A stretch of DNA of 64,000 nt from Marinomonas agarivorans (GCA_002173415.2 NHNK02000013.1:1-64000); one strand, 5' to 3'. Shown: positions 1 to 8,647, numbered from the stretch's first letter. Notes: generated from the sequence alone by a model not told the origin. Numbers and translations: made by a program.

Positions 1-271
1 TTGATATGAATAGCAGCACTTATCAATACCCGGTGAGTCGTTTTCAGAAAAGCCACTTGTTTGAATAACAGGAGGGAAAGTTGTTTAATGAGAAGACAGA
101 CACACTTTTTGGGACAGTACCAAAAACAATTGTACTTTTGCGCGTTTACGCTGGCAGAAAAATAAAAAGCCTTTTAATCTCAACGGATAAGAATATCCAG
201 AGCAGAAATTACAGGCCTTGGGCAAATGTGTATGCATACTATTAAAATGTTATAGATTTTAGGGAGGTTTT
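1..271. other. Left-edge intergenic region, no gene recognised
   Basis: No reading frame of convincing length or composition was found. The last 30 bases hold the likely promoter and the ribosome binding site (AGGGAGG at about 261-267) of the gene that follows. Whether a gene ends just left of the window cannot be told. Confidence 0.5.
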
Positions 272-787
272 ATGGGTAATTTAAAAGTAGCAGCAATAAG
301 TTTCTCTGGCGTTATTTTAGGGGCAGTGATATCTGTAGGAGGTGCTTGGGTGAATACTTCTATTCAAGAGTCTGGGGTTGAGAGTCGACATATTCGAGAA
401 AAGCAATCTAAAATTATTTCTGATATGGCAACTATTCTTGCTCAAGCAGGAAGAACGAAAGGTTTGGTGTACGGTCACTATATTCAATTAGCAGCCGCAG
501 GCCAAATAAACAAACTATGTATCAATGGAGCGATTGTAGGAAGTCCGCCCAAAAACTGCGATTTGAACAAAGTCAATAAACAAATGAATGAATTTAATAA
601 AGAAATATTTCAGTCCACAGCAAAATTCCAAAGTGTGCGAAGCCTAGCAAACATTTATTTTTGTGATAAGACCCAAGGATCTCTAGCCAGAGAGCCTTTT
701 GCCACTAATTGGTGGGAAGCCTCAAATGAACAAGTTGCAAACCTGCTTAATAATATGCGGGTTGAATTCGGCTGTAGAAATCTATAG
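272..787 (+). CDS. Small single-pass membrane protein of unknown function
   Basis: A 171-residue protein with one hydrophobic N-terminal segment (about residues 5-27, rich in Gly, Ala, Val and Ile). A charged, soluble-looking remainder follows, with four cysteines in its second half (two of them in the stretch LCINGAIVGSPPKNC). The N-terminal segment has no clear cleavage site, so a membrane-anchored protein with a periplasmic domain is likely but not proven. The start is set by a strong Shine-Dalgarno (AGGGAGG) 5-6 bases before the ATG. I recognise no family. It stands alone, about 300 bases from the abortive-infection-type pair on the opposite strand, which suggests accessory content but gives no function. 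Confidence 0.6.
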   Translation: MGNLKVAAISFSGVILGAVISVGGAWVNTSIQESGVESRHIREKQSKIISDMATILAQAGRTKGLVYGHYIQLAAAGQINKLCINGAIVGSPPKNCDLNKVNKQMNEFNKEIFQSTAKFQSVRSLANIYFCDKTQGSLAREPFATNWWEASNEQVANLLNNMRVEFGCRNL

Positions 788-1097
788 CAAGTCATTTTAG
801 CAGGACACAAAACGGTTGGTTTTGCTCGTACCTCACTTATTTTAATCAGCTATTTTATTGTCTCTGAAAGAAGCGCTATGCGTTCAGGAAATGATACTGG
901 AGATTTGTAACTCATAAGGTTACGAAAGGGATATGACTAAGGGTTTTATACATCAAGGCCTTCAGAAATTTTACACGCAATGGACATCATCAGAAATACA
1001 GAATAAGTTTCTCTTATTTGTACTAGTTCAGACTTGATCTGACAGTTGCCCGTTTTTCAATCGGTGACTGTCAGTTTAGATTTGAGCTAAATTCTTT
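788..1097. other. 310-bp gap between convergent genes, with a hairpin at 1039-1074
   Basis: No gene was seen. An inverted repeat with 8-bp perfect arms (CTGACAGT at 1039-1046, ACTGTCAG at 1067-1074) lies just beyond the end of the AbiEii gene. The T-run after it is poor on both strands, so calling it a terminator is tentative. Confidence 0.4.
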
Positions 1098-1985
1098 TCA
1101 GCCCATATCGAATTTCTTTGTTTGCAACTCTGGCTTGAGTATCGGGTCTGTCATGCTTTTGATTTCCTGTTGTGCGTATTGCCAATATTCTGGGTTATCG
1201 ATTGTTCGTTGTTGAATTTGGTTGGGAATGAAACGGCTCATTTCGTTGTTAAATTCGGTTTTTACCCCTTCTTCGTTCAGTAATTTTTCGACCTGAAAAG
1301 TAAGCGCTTCTGTGAAGTTCGTATTTGTTTTTTCTCTTGCCATAAGTTTTTTATTGATCAGTTCTATGGATACGTCAATCCCTCTTTGCTTGAGCCAAAG
1401 AATGTCCCAAACATCACGAGGTTTAATATGTCTGGAACGGTATGCTAGCGCAATAAATTTATCTACCAAGGTTTCTTCTAATGACTGTACAGGGATCAAA
1501 AGACCTTCTGTTGGTACGACGACATTGTAATGATTGATCAGCGGCCTTTTTTCAATATCGAAAGAGGGGATGGCACAAATGTCTATATGCATTTTTTGAC
1601 GAGGCAGGTCAGGGCGGTTGGCTTCTTTTTCGATACTAATTTTCCAAGAAGAGGTGTCTCCTTGTTTATCTTGATTCGGTTTGTTTACCCAGACTTCTGT
1701 TTCATATTTTTTTTGTATGTATTTTTGAATTTCGACTTCCAAACCATCAAAATCATCGGGTTTAAAGTCGTGCCCTCCATTAAAATCTAAATCCTCAGAT
1801 AATCGAGAGCTGTTGTGGCATAAACGAAGTGATGTGCCGCCAATAAAAGTCAGTGATTGCATAACCCCCTGTTTTACCATGACTGCCATAATATCATGGT
1901 GCAATATTTCCTTTTCTATAACAGGCGTTATCCCTGCATACTCAGGGTTAGTGTTAACAATTTGCTTTATGGCTTCTTTGAGCAT
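1098..1985 (-). CDS. abiEii: AbiEii-family nucleotidyltransferase toxin
   Basis: A 295-residue protein with the nucleotidyltransferase signature of the AbiEii/AbiGii family: GGTSLRL at residues 49-55 followed by RLSEDLDF at 61-68. The two acidic residues D65 and D67 are in the position of the metal-binding pair. The family is the toxin half of type IV toxin-antitoxin systems. Members inhibit growth by transferring nucleotides, and some give phage resistance by abortive infection. The gene lies one base downstream of the partner gene, so the two are surely co-transcribed with antitoxin first, the usual order. The length is normal for the family and the reading frame is intact. The family call is firm. 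Activity in this host and any phage target are unknown. Confidence 0.88.
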   Translation of the reverse strand: MLKEAIKQIVNTNPEYAGITPVIEKEILHHDIMAVMVKQGVMQSLTFIGGTSLRLCHNSSRLSEDLDFNGGHDFKPDDFDGLEVEIQKYIQKKYETEVWVNKPNQDKQGDTSSWKISIEKEANRPDLPRQKMHIDICAIPSFDIEKRPLINHYNVVVPTEGLLIPVQSLEETLVDKFIALAYRSRHIKPRDVWDILWLKQRGIDVSIELINKKLMAREKTNTNFTEALTFQVEKLLNEEGVKTEFNNEMSRFIPNQIQQRTIDNPEYWQYAQQEIKSMTDPILKPELQTKKFDMG

Positions 1986-1986
1986 G

Positions 1987-2511
1987 TTATGCCTCCAGCA
2001 TGTGCAGGTTTCGATTACAGTTTTTTAAATCAAGAAGGGCTTGACTTGTTTTGGCTCGATACATTTTGATGTCGGAATCAAAATACATGTTAGGCGCGAT
2101 TGTCTCGATCGCTTTTTTTGTATGTGTAAACTCAATAACGCCATAAGGTGTAAAAAAAATGCCACTTCTACCTTTTGTCATTACAGTGAGCCTATCCATA
2201 ACAATTTGAGAAATATCGCCTGTATAGCTAAGTTGGCTCTCTAGGCTTATGTAGTTTACGACGTCACCTCTGAGTTTATTTGCAATCTTGTAAATTGCTG
2301 TTGATCCATCAGGCGGCGTAATTGTACTTTCAAAAACACCTGTAGCGACTCTTCGTAACACACCTTTTTGTACGCAATCTGTGAGGAATTTTGTAAAAGC
2401 AGGGGTATGTTTTTCGCCGAGCATAAATGCTATCTCTGTAGAGGTATGAACACCACCACCAGCTTTCGTAGCATGAGATAGTGCGGACAGTAGTTTTTCT
2501 TTCTTTGTCAT
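1987..2511 (-). CDS. abiEi: AbiEi-family antitoxin and autorepressor
   Basis: A 174-residue protein placed immediately before the AbiEii toxin gene (stop and next start one base apart). The first 75 residues look like a winged helix (KLLSALSHATKAGGGVHTSTEIAFML, then a basic strand LRRVATGVFE), as in AbiEi antitoxins. The rest is the C-terminal antitoxin domain. Characterised AbiEi proteins bind inverted repeats in their own promoter and repress the operon. Repeated boxes directly upstream of this ATG (2515-2622) fit that. The protein is shorter than the classical AbiEi of about 200 residues or more. Its sequence is not close to any member I can recall, so the call leans on gene order and operator layout. 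Confidence 0.72.
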   Translation of the reverse strand: MTKKEKLLSALSHATKAGGGVHTSTEIAFMLGEKHTPAFTKFLTDCVQKGVLRRVATGVFESTITPPDGSTAIYKIANKLRGDVVNYISLESQLSYTGDISQIVMDRLTVMTKGRSGIFFTPYGVIEFTHTKKAIETIAPNMYFDSDIKMYRAKTSQALLDLKNCNRNLHMLEA

Positions 2512-2514
2512 ATC

Positions 2515-2622
2515 GGTCTACATATTATTACTTTATTGGTATTTAATTGTAGGCCTTGTAGATTAAGTAGACAATAATTAGTATACAAAATATTACTTTT
2601 TTGGTGTTTTTTTGTAGACCTT
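2515..2622. promoter_or_regulatory. abiE promoter with repeated operator boxes
   Basis: A 32-bp sequence at 2526-2557 recurs at 2591-2622 with about five mismatches, 65 bp apart. Each copy ends in TGTAGRCC. The first base pairs after the abiEi start hold the inverse, GGTCTACA (2515-2522), and a further half box GTAGAC lies at 2567-2572. This makes a set of direct and inverted boxes between the abiEi ATG and its upstream region. That matches the known autoregulation of AbiE systems by AbiEi binding to repeats. The protein-DNA link is inferred. Confidence 0.6.
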
Positions 2623-2746
2623 ATGTGATTGGATAAGCTTTATAAAAATTTGATTTATTCTGTCACACATCTCTTCTCATCTATGTCTAAGTAAATGTAT
2701 ACCGAAATCAATCGGTCTGCTTAATACTCAGTATGAGGAGAATAAA

Positions 2747-3232
2747 ATGGTAATGTTTCGTGCATCGTTTGTGCTTCTTAGTATGAGTCTTTTACTTTTA
2801 ACGGCGAATGCTAATAGCACAGAGGAAAACACAATGAGCAAAGAAAGCGCTGAAGTAATACAAACTGTTGAGGCAATGACGTCTTCTTTTAATAAAAAGG
2901 ATATTGAAGGCGTACTAGCCATGTATGAACATGGCGCAGCGGTGATGTTTGCCCCAGGAGAGAAAACTTCTGACTCAAATGAGCTTCGACAAAAATTTGA
3001 AGGAGTATTTCACATTAACCCTCAATTTAGTTACCCAAATGGCCATGAGGTCTATATTGCTAATGATATTGCGCTGCATATTTCACCTTGGGTGATGAAC
3101 GGCGAGGCGCCTGATGGCACAGCTCTGCAACAGAGTGGTTTATCTGTTGCAGTCCTTCGCAAACAGAAAGATGGCAGTTGGCTAATGGTATTAGATAACC
3201 CGAACGGTCAGCATTTAATGACAAGACCATAA
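2747..3232 (+). CDS. Exported NTF2-like (DUF4440/SgcJ type) protein
   Basis: A 161-residue protein with an N-terminal hydrophobic signal (about residues 5-22, ending ANANS), so it is probably periplasmic. The rest has the NTF2-like layout of the YybH/SgcJ/DUF4440 group: an N-terminal helix (AEVIQTVEAMTSSFNKKDIEGVLAMYEHGAAVMFAPGE), then strands ending in DGSWLMVLDNPNG. The fold is used for ligand binding or catalysis on small molecules, and no active-site set can be assigned. Two in-frame ATGs lie at the start. An AGGAG site precedes the first at good spacing. The gene sits 55 bp upstream of an ECF-type sigma factor on the same strand, probably the same transcript. Confidence 0.72.
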   Translation: MVMFRASFVLLSMSLLLLTANANSTEENTMSKESAEVIQTVEAMTSSFNKKDIEGVLAMYEHGAAVMFAPGEKTSDSNELRQKFEGVFHINPQFSYPNGHEVYIANDIALHISPWVMNGEAPDGTALQQSGLSVAVLRKQKDGSWLMVLDNPNGQHLMTRP

Positions 3233-3287
3233 ATTTAGCCAATAGTTTTCCCCGCCCCATTCAAGGGTGCGGGGTCGAGGACCTATT

Positions 3288-4121
3288 ATGGAAATAGAAA
3301 AATTAGTTGCAGAAGCAACTAAAGGCAATAAAACCGCTTTGGAAGGCGTTATTGTCGCTATTCAAGACAATATCTATTATTTAGCGCTGAGAATGTTAGT
3401 GAATCCAGAGGATGCAAAAGATGCAACACAAGAGATACTGATTAAAATAATCACCAATCTCTCTGAGTTCAGGTATGAAAGTCATTTCAATACGTGGGTT
3501 TACAGGGTCGCAGCGAATTATTTGATTTCTGAAAAGAAAGTGCGTGAAAGAGCCACTGGGTTAACATTTGAGATCTATAAAAAAGATCTGGAAAGTGATC
3601 TGCAAGAGCCTGACGACTTGAAAGATAATCCACAATATCATGTGCTCCTTAATGAGTTGCGGATTTCTTGTACTATGGCGATGTTGTTGTGTCTCAATCC
3701 TGTTTATCGAATGGCTTATATTCTTGGTGACATATTCGAAATAGATCATAATGAAGCCAGTGATATATTATCAATATCTCCAGCCAACTTTCGCAAGCAG
3801 CTCTCAAGAGCTCGGGCTAAAATTGTTGAATTTATGTCTGACAGTTGTGGGTTTGTCAACAATTGCGCGAAGTGCCGATGCGACAAAAAACTAATCGGTG
3901 CCACTAGCCGAAATCGGGTTGACGCTAATAATATTATTTTTTCCAGTAAGGCCCAGTATAGCTACGATGACGTGAAAGTATCGTTAGCAAACACTCAACA
4001 AGATCTCAAAGCACTGGCCTTGCAAAAGTCAATCAACCATTACAAGTGTCCTATTCAGTTGAGTAAGGTCATAGAGTCTTTAGTCGTTGAGGGCACAAAA
4101 CTAACAAAGCGTTGTACCTGA
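3288..4121 (+). CDS. ECF-type sigma-70 family factor with a Cys-rich C-terminal extension
   Basis: A 277-residue protein counted from the ATG at 3288. That start is preferred over an in-frame GTG at 3267 because GAGG precedes it and the sigma domain begins directly. Region 2 is clear (about residues 28-90: ALRMLVNPEDAKDATQEILIK, then FNTWVYRVAANYL). Region 4 lies at about 130-183 (EIDHNEASDILSISPANFRKQLSRAR). After region 4 comes an unusual cluster of cysteines (C187, C193, C196, C198) and about 80 further residues. The extension makes the protein longer than classical ECF factors (about 190) and suggests a built-in sensor or metal site. No anti-sigma gene is adjacent. The neighbour upstream is an exported NTF2-like protein, which may be part of the same response. 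Confidence 0.82.
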   Translation: MEIEKLVAEATKGNKTALEGVIVAIQDNIYYLALRMLVNPEDAKDATQEILIKIITNLSEFRYESHFNTWVYRVAANYLISEKKVRERATGLTFEIYKKDLESDLQEPDDLKDNPQYHVLLNELRISCTMAMLLCLNPVYRMAYILGDIFEIDHNEASDILSISPANFRKQLSRARAKIVEFMSDSCGFVNNCAKCRCDKKLIGATSRNRVDANNIIFSSKAQYSYDDVKVSLANTQQDLKALALQKSINHYKCPIQLSKVIESLVVEGTKLTKRCT

Positions 4122-4168
4122 CAAGCCTTTGAACACGGTGTTAAGAATCAAAAAATGGCACATAAATT

Positions 4169-4197
4169 AAAGGCTTACATAAATACAGGCCTTTTTT
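4169..4197. terminator. Probable terminator between convergent genes
   Basis: AAAGGC (4169-4174) pairs with GCCTTT (4189-4194) and is followed by further Ts. It lies just past the sigma-factor stop and faces the end of the GLUG gene. The stem is short, so confidence is moderate. Confidence 0.45.
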
Positions 4198-4229
4198 ACT
4201 CTTCAAACGCTGTCTAGCGTAAATCTATT

Positions 4230-6773
4230 TTAAAACAATGAATTGAAAAAAGAGCCGATGCTTGACCAGATACCAGACTCGTCTTCTTCTTTCTTAAAAA
4301 CAGGGTAGTCTTGTTCTCCACCGAAGTCCCAGACAGTGTCACTCCAATGCTCAAATGGGTTGTCATCGCAAGATGTATCATTCACGCTGGTGGGGCATTT
4401 GAGTTGATAGGAATATAGCCCTTCTCCTAGGCTGCTTTTGTTTTTGTTTGTCGCATCAATATCCCAAAAACTGTGTTCAGCAGAACCTTCGTCAAAACGG
4501 CTTTGATCGCCAATAAGTCCACCTGTGCGCTCATCGCCATCTACACGGGTTGTTGTGTAACTTTCGATGATTTTGCTGTCCTGCACATAGCCAACTAATC
4601 CACCTGTATTTCTGCCTTCGTTTTGCGTTCTACCTTGCGAAAAGGTTTGTTTTATTTCGCTGGTGGATGCGCAGCCAAGTAAGCCGCCGACGTTTTTGGC
4701 ATTATAGCCAGTTCCTTCGACTGAGCTATTCGCATGACTCTGAGTTACTGTGCTGGATGTACTCAAATAGCCAATGAGTCCACCGACGCAAGAAGCTTCA
4801 CCTTTGGCTACGCCATTTGCAAAACTGTTTGTCACCTTAGTTTCAACGACTAAACCAGCTAGCACGCCAACCGCATCATCCCTGCTCATGACAGTGCCAG
4901 TGGCGCTGGCGTTATGGATAGAACTGTTTTTAGCATAGCCTACCAAGCTACCTACATTTTCGTATCCGTGTACGTTAAGCAGTTCACCGCTTAAATGGAT
5001 GTTGGCTAGGCGTGCTTCTTTAATGGCGCCGAATAAGCCAACTTCCCGTTGACGCTTGCGCTTGATGTACAGGTTTTTAATATGAAAGCCATTGCCTTCA
5101 AAGGTGGCTTGGAACTCATTGTTATACTCACCTATGGGTTGCCAGCCGTCGCCATCATTCCAAAACGCATCTTGTTCATTAATCGCACCATCGTTATTGG
5201 TATCAAAGTCCAGATCATTCGCCAATTCAAAACCAATACAGCGACGAAGAGGGCAACCCGCTGTTTTCTCTGGCAACCGAAGGATATTCAGACTAGTCCG
5301 TATTGCATCCAGTTCTTTGCGTATGGCATCGAGTTGTTGCAGTGTGTGAATTTCAATCAACCCATCACCGTCTTTATCCACCACATCTGCTGCTACTTGA
5401 CCACTAGGATCGAGAGGGAAGGCATCTTCTGTATCGAGTACATTATCGTTGTCATCATCCTTGTCCGCAGCGTCACCGATGCCATCGTAGTCTGAGTCAC
5501 GATATTCTTTTGGATCAGCAGGGAACTGGTCTTCTTGGTCATTGGTGCCATCATTGTCAAAATCATGGGGTAATTTGTCTTTAGAGTCTAAAACGCCATC
5601 ATTATCAAAATCGTTTGGGAACGGGTCAAAGTGATTCAAAATGCCGTCGCCATCACTATCTCGATGAGAAGTGCCATTTAATACCAGTGTTGGGAAATGA
5701 GAGGCACTGCCAAAGTCCCAAATAGCAGAATCCCAGTTTTCATAAAGCGATTGTGAACATGCTGAATCACTGGGAGCTTGAGGGCATTGCATTTCAATAT
5801 CACTGTAGCCTAGATTCTTTTTGCTTTGGCCTTTTTTATTTGGGTTCTTTCTAGTTGGATATTGATTATTTTCACTGAGGAGCCAATAACTATTGGTTGC
5901 GTTGTCGGGTCTGCCACCAACTAAACCGCCAATGGTTCCTTCGCCACTCTCTAGTGATAAGGTTTTTGCTTCGCCAGCGAAAAAACTGTTGTTCATTTCT
6001 GTGTCAATATCAACACCGAGTAATCCGCCAGCACGGTAATATTTAACGGTAACATCGCCTTTTGCATAACTGTTTTGCACTGATCCTGACTGTAATCGAC
6101 CCACTAAGCCGCCAACTATTTTTTCGGCTTCTACCGTACCTTGGAAATAACTCTGAATGATTTTGCTCTCAAGCAATGATCCGGCTAAGCCTCCTATGGT
6201 GTTACTGCCTTTAACGCTGCCTATCACATAACTATTGGAAATAGTCACATTACTGCCAGTGCCGACTATTCCGCCAATATCACTGCCGCCAAAAATACGT
6301 ACCTGACTTCCTGCAACACCTAGATTACGAATGGTTGCGTTACGGGCATAGCCAAAAAGACCGCTACCAGTCAGGTTTCTTATCTCAAAGCCGTTCCCTT
6401 CAAAGATGGCAGAAAAACGATTTGAATAATCACTAATAGAACGCGTACCAAGCCCATGATTCCAATAGTTGTCTTCTGCGGTAACAAAACCGTCAGCATT
6501 GGTATCAAAATCCAAATGTTGGGTTAACTCAAAGCCAATACAGCCTGTTGCTGGACAGCCTTTTGAACTGCCATACAAGGATTTACCTTCAGGGCTATTT
6601 TTAATCTCGAACAGATCTGCAATGCTGTTGATTTCAATTAGGCCATCATTGTCGATATCGTAATCTGATCGGTCATTTTGTGCGAATAACATCGTCGACA
6701 ATAGTGACCACACTAATATTAGTGTGAATAGAAGGGTATTACGTAGAAAGTAAAGACTATGTAAACGATTCAT
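4230..6773 (-). CDS. Large exported GLUG-repeat protein with a Ca-binding linker and duplicated halves
   Basis: An 847-residue protein with an N-terminal signal (LLFTLILVWSLLSTMLFAQ). It is built as two similar halves joined by an Asp-rich linker. Each half opens with D-x-D-x-DGLIEI, then GFEL...LDFDTN.DG and FEGNGF.I.NL. A run of GLUG repeats follows (GGLVG, GGLIG, GGIVG motifs between N-S-Y/F strands), and each ends in W...WDFG...FP/YP. The linker (about residues 372-450) carries thrombospondin type 3-like repeats (DSDGDGI, DFDNDGV, DSDYDGIGD) expected to bind calcium. GLUG domains occur in adhesins and IgA-protease-type surface proteins. No peptidase motif, LPXTG or autotransporter barrel was seen. 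An AGGA site precedes the ATG. It is likely secreted or surface-attached, with unknown ligand. Confidence 0.85.
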   Translation of the reverse strand: MNRLHSLYFLRNTLLFTLILVWSLLSTMLFAQNDRSDYDIDNDGLIEINSIADLFEIKNSPEGKSLYGSSKGCPATGCIGFELTQHLDFDTNADGFVTAEDNYWNHGLGTRSISDYSNRFSAIFEGNGFEIRNLTGSGLFGYARNATIRNLGVAGSQVRIFGGSDIGGIVGTGSNVTISNSYVIGSVKGSNTIGGLAGSLLESKIIQSYFQGTVEAEKIVGGLVGRLQSGSVQNSYAKGDVTVKYYRAGGLLGVDIDTEMNNSFFAGEAKTLSLESGEGTIGGLVGGRPDNATNSYWLLSENNQYPTRKNPNKKGQSKKNLGYSDIEMQCPQAPSDSACSQSLYENWDSAIWDFGSASHFPTLVLNGTSHRDSDGDGILNHFDPFPNDFDNDGVLDSKDKLPHDFDNDGTNDQEDQFPADPKEYRDSDYDGIGDAADKDDDNDNVLDTEDAFPLDPSGQVAADVVDKDGDGLIEIHTLQQLDAIRKELDAIRTSLNILRLPEKTAGCPLRRCIGFELANDLDFDTNNDGAINEQDAFWNDGDGWQPIGEYNNEFQATFEGNGFHIKNLYIKRKRQREVGLFGAIKEARLANIHLSGELLNVHGYENVGSLVGYAKNSSIHNASATGTVMSRDDAVGVLAGLVVETKVTNSFANGVAKGEASCVGGLIGYLSTSSTVTQSHANSSVEGTGYNAKNVGGLLGCASTSEIKQTFSQGRTQNEGRNTGGLVGYVQDSKIIESYTTTRVDGDERTGGLIGDQSRFDEGSAEHSFWDIDATNKNKSSLGEGLYSYQLKCPTSVNDTSCDDNPFEHWSDTVWDFGGEQDYPVFKKEEDESGIWSSIGSFFNSLF

Positions 6774-6981
6774 TCATTATTCCTATTGCTAAGCAGAAGG
6801 TTCGCTATAAATAGCAAATACTAACGACTTTGAGAGGCAAAATCGAGATGATCAGAACGTTGAAAAATAGGCGTGGTTGTAAATAGTATCTTTACCGATT
6901 TTGTTAAAGCTAGTGTTACAAAATCATAGTTACAGATGCTACCACGCCAGATAGAAAATAAAGCTTCTTTAGGTTCTAGAA

Positions 6982-8142
6982 CTACACGTTTGAAAAGGTA
7001 TCGCGTTGGAAGACGATGTCTTCTCGGCCAATGTCGTCGATCTGGCGATGGCCGATAAACGCCATTGTCAGCTCTGCTTCTTCATGGAAAATTTCCAACA
7101 TACGAGTCACGCCTTTTTTACCTTGAGCGCCTAAACCATACACCATTGGTCTACCAGCCATGACACCTTGGGCACCTAATGCTTTGGCACGAATGATGTC
7201 TTGACCACTTCGAATGCCGCTGTCTAACCATACTTCAAGTTTGTCACCCACGGCTGCTACTATCTCAGGTAGTGCACTGATCGAAGAGCGTGCTCCATCC
7301 AATTGTCTGCCTCCATGGTTAGAAACCACAATCGCATCGGCGCCTAATTTGACACATTCTTTAGCATCTTCTACTTCCATTATGCCTTTAATGATTAATG
7401 GACCTTGCCAGAGATCACGAAAATAACGAATGTCTTCCCAGCTGAGTTTGGTATCAAAGGAACCGGCTGTCCATTTCATTAAATCGTTCATGTCATCAAC
7501 GCCTGTGGCACAACCTTGGATGTTGCCAAACTGGCGATTTTTGGTTGCTAACATGCTTAACGCCCAACGTGGACGACGTGCAATATCCAGTATGTTAGGC
7601 AGTGTTAGTCTTGGTGGTGCCGTCATGCCATTACGATGATCTGCGTGGCGACGACCAATAACTTGTAGATCGAGTGTGACAACCAGTGCAGAACAACCGA
7701 CGGTTTTGGCTCGATCAATCAGCTTTTTAGTGAATTCACGGTCTTTTTGTACATAGAGTTGAAACCAGAAAGGCTGCTGTGTTTTGGCTGCTACGGCTTC
7801 AATTGAGCAAATGCTCATAGTTGATAAGGTAAAGGGGATTCCAAATTCTTCCGCTGCTTGTGCTGCTAATATTTCGCCATCAGCATGCTGCATACCTAAT
7901 AAACCCACAGGCGCCAAGGCGAAAGGCATCTTAACGTCTTGACCGACTAATTTGCTTGTTAGTGATCGAGGTTCTAAATCTCTGGCAACACGTTGGCGAA
8001 ATAAAATTTGATCAAAGTCAGAGGTGTTTAACGTTAATGTTTGTTGAGTCCAAGAGCCAGATTCGCAATAGCCCTGAAACATTTTAGGAACTCGTTTATG
8101 ATACAAACGGCGTAAATCACTTAACTCACAAATTAAACTCAT
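6982..8142 (-). CDS. lldD: FMN-dependent alpha-hydroxy-acid dehydrogenase (LldD-like)
   Basis: A 386-residue protein from the ATG at 8142, which has a strong GAGGAG site. A longer frame opening at 8178 has no such site. The family oxidises L-lactate or related 2-hydroxy acids to 2-keto acids with FMN, usually passing electrons to the respiratory chain at the inner membrane. Seen are the N-terminal LRRLYHKRVPKMFQGYCESG, the FMN-barrel APVGLLGM and FQLYVQKD, the catalytic region VVSNHGGRQLDGA (active-site His), and the late DSGIRSGQDIIRAKALGA phosphate-binding loop. Length matches LldD (about 380-396). Substrate cannot be fixed from sequence: lactate, glycolate and mandelate enzymes look alike. 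It stands alone without lldP or lldR, facing away from a DUF1330-like gene. Confidence 0.85.
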   Translation of the reverse strand: MSLICELSDLRRLYHKRVPKMFQGYCESGSWTQQTLTLNTSDFDQILFRQRVARDLEPRSLTSKLVGQDVKMPFALAPVGLLGMQHADGEILAAQAAEEFGIPFTLSTMSICSIEAVAAKTQQPFWFQLYVQKDREFTKKLIDRAKTVGCSALVVTLDLQVIGRRHADHRNGMTAPPRLTLPNILDIARRPRWALSMLATKNRQFGNIQGCATGVDDMNDLMKWTAGSFDTKLSWEDIRYFRDLWQGPLIIKGIMEVEDAKECVKLGADAIVVSNHGGRQLDGARSSISALPEIVAAVGDKLEVWLDSGIRSGQDIIRAKALGAQGVMAGRPMVYGLGAQGKKGVTRMLEIFHEEAELTMAFIGHRQIDDIGREDIVFQRDTFSNV

Positions 8143-8214
8143 TCTGTCTCCTCTGAATTCGTAGGGTGTGGAGGCCATCTTTCCTCTAATGAGGGGCGAT
8201 AAAATATAATTCGA

Positions 8215-8226
8215 TTATGATCATAA
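8215..8226. promoter_or_regulatory. 12-bp perfect palindrome in the lldD divergent promoter region
   Basis: TTATGATCATAA is fully self-complementary and lies between the divergent lldD-like and DUF1330-like genes. It is a candidate site for a dimeric regulator acting on one or both. Palindromes this short can occur by chance in AT-rich DNA. Confidence 0.35.
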
Positions 8227-8293
8227 CAGTTCTTTTTAGTAAGCTACATCACAGCTTTTTGATAAATCGCATAGGTTTAATCTGGTGGCCAAA

Positions 8294-8587
8294 ATGATAC
8301 ATGTGTTAGTAAAACTTACGGTAAAAAATTTTACAGCCTTAGAGACATTTGAACGAAAAGCCGCACGTATTATGGTGAGGTATGAAGGGCAAATTCTAAC
8401 GGCTTTTGAAACCATCAGAAATGAAAACAATACTGGCGAAGAAATACATATTTTGGCCTTCCCTGATGAAGCGGCATTTTTGGCTTATCGGGCTGATGCA
8501 GAGCTAGTTGAATTGGCTAAATTACGTGATGAAGCGATTATAAAAACAGACATCCATCTGTCTCTTACTGCCAAATCTTATCATTAA
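8294..8587 (+). CDS. DUF1330-like small alpha/beta-barrel protein
   Basis: A 97-residue protein from the ATG at 8294, with GGTGG a few bases upstream. A GTG at 8285 is possible. The sequence alternates strands and helices as in dimeric ferredoxin-like barrels (IHVLVKLTVKNFTALETFERKAARIMVRYEG, then EEIHILAFPDEAAFLAYRADAELVELAKLRDEAI). This resembles the DUF1330/antibiotic-monooxygenase-like group. No cofactor motif was seen and the biochemical role is unknown. It is divergent from the lldD-like gene and may share its regulation through the palindrome at 8215-8226. Confidence 0.65.
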   Translation: MIHVLVKLTVKNFTALETFERKAARIMVRYEGQILTAFETIRNENNTGEEIHILAFPDEAAFLAYRADAELVELAKLRDEAIIKTDIHLSLTAKSYH

Positions 8588-8647
8588 GTTATTCATCTGT
8601 TTAGAAAATTAAAGACTTCGCTGGCAGGTTATCATTTAACTTGTTTT

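Noticed and set aside
5049-5495. Plus-strand 148-residue frame within the GLUG gene
   Set aside because: It lies antisense to a clear coding region and has no ribosome site or family resemblance.
6870-6948. GGCGTGGT and ACCACGCC, an 8-bp inverted repeat with a 63-bp loop between the GLUG and lldD-like genes
   Set aside because: The loop is long and no T-run, repeat copy or gene boundary logic supports a function; such a pair can occur by chance.
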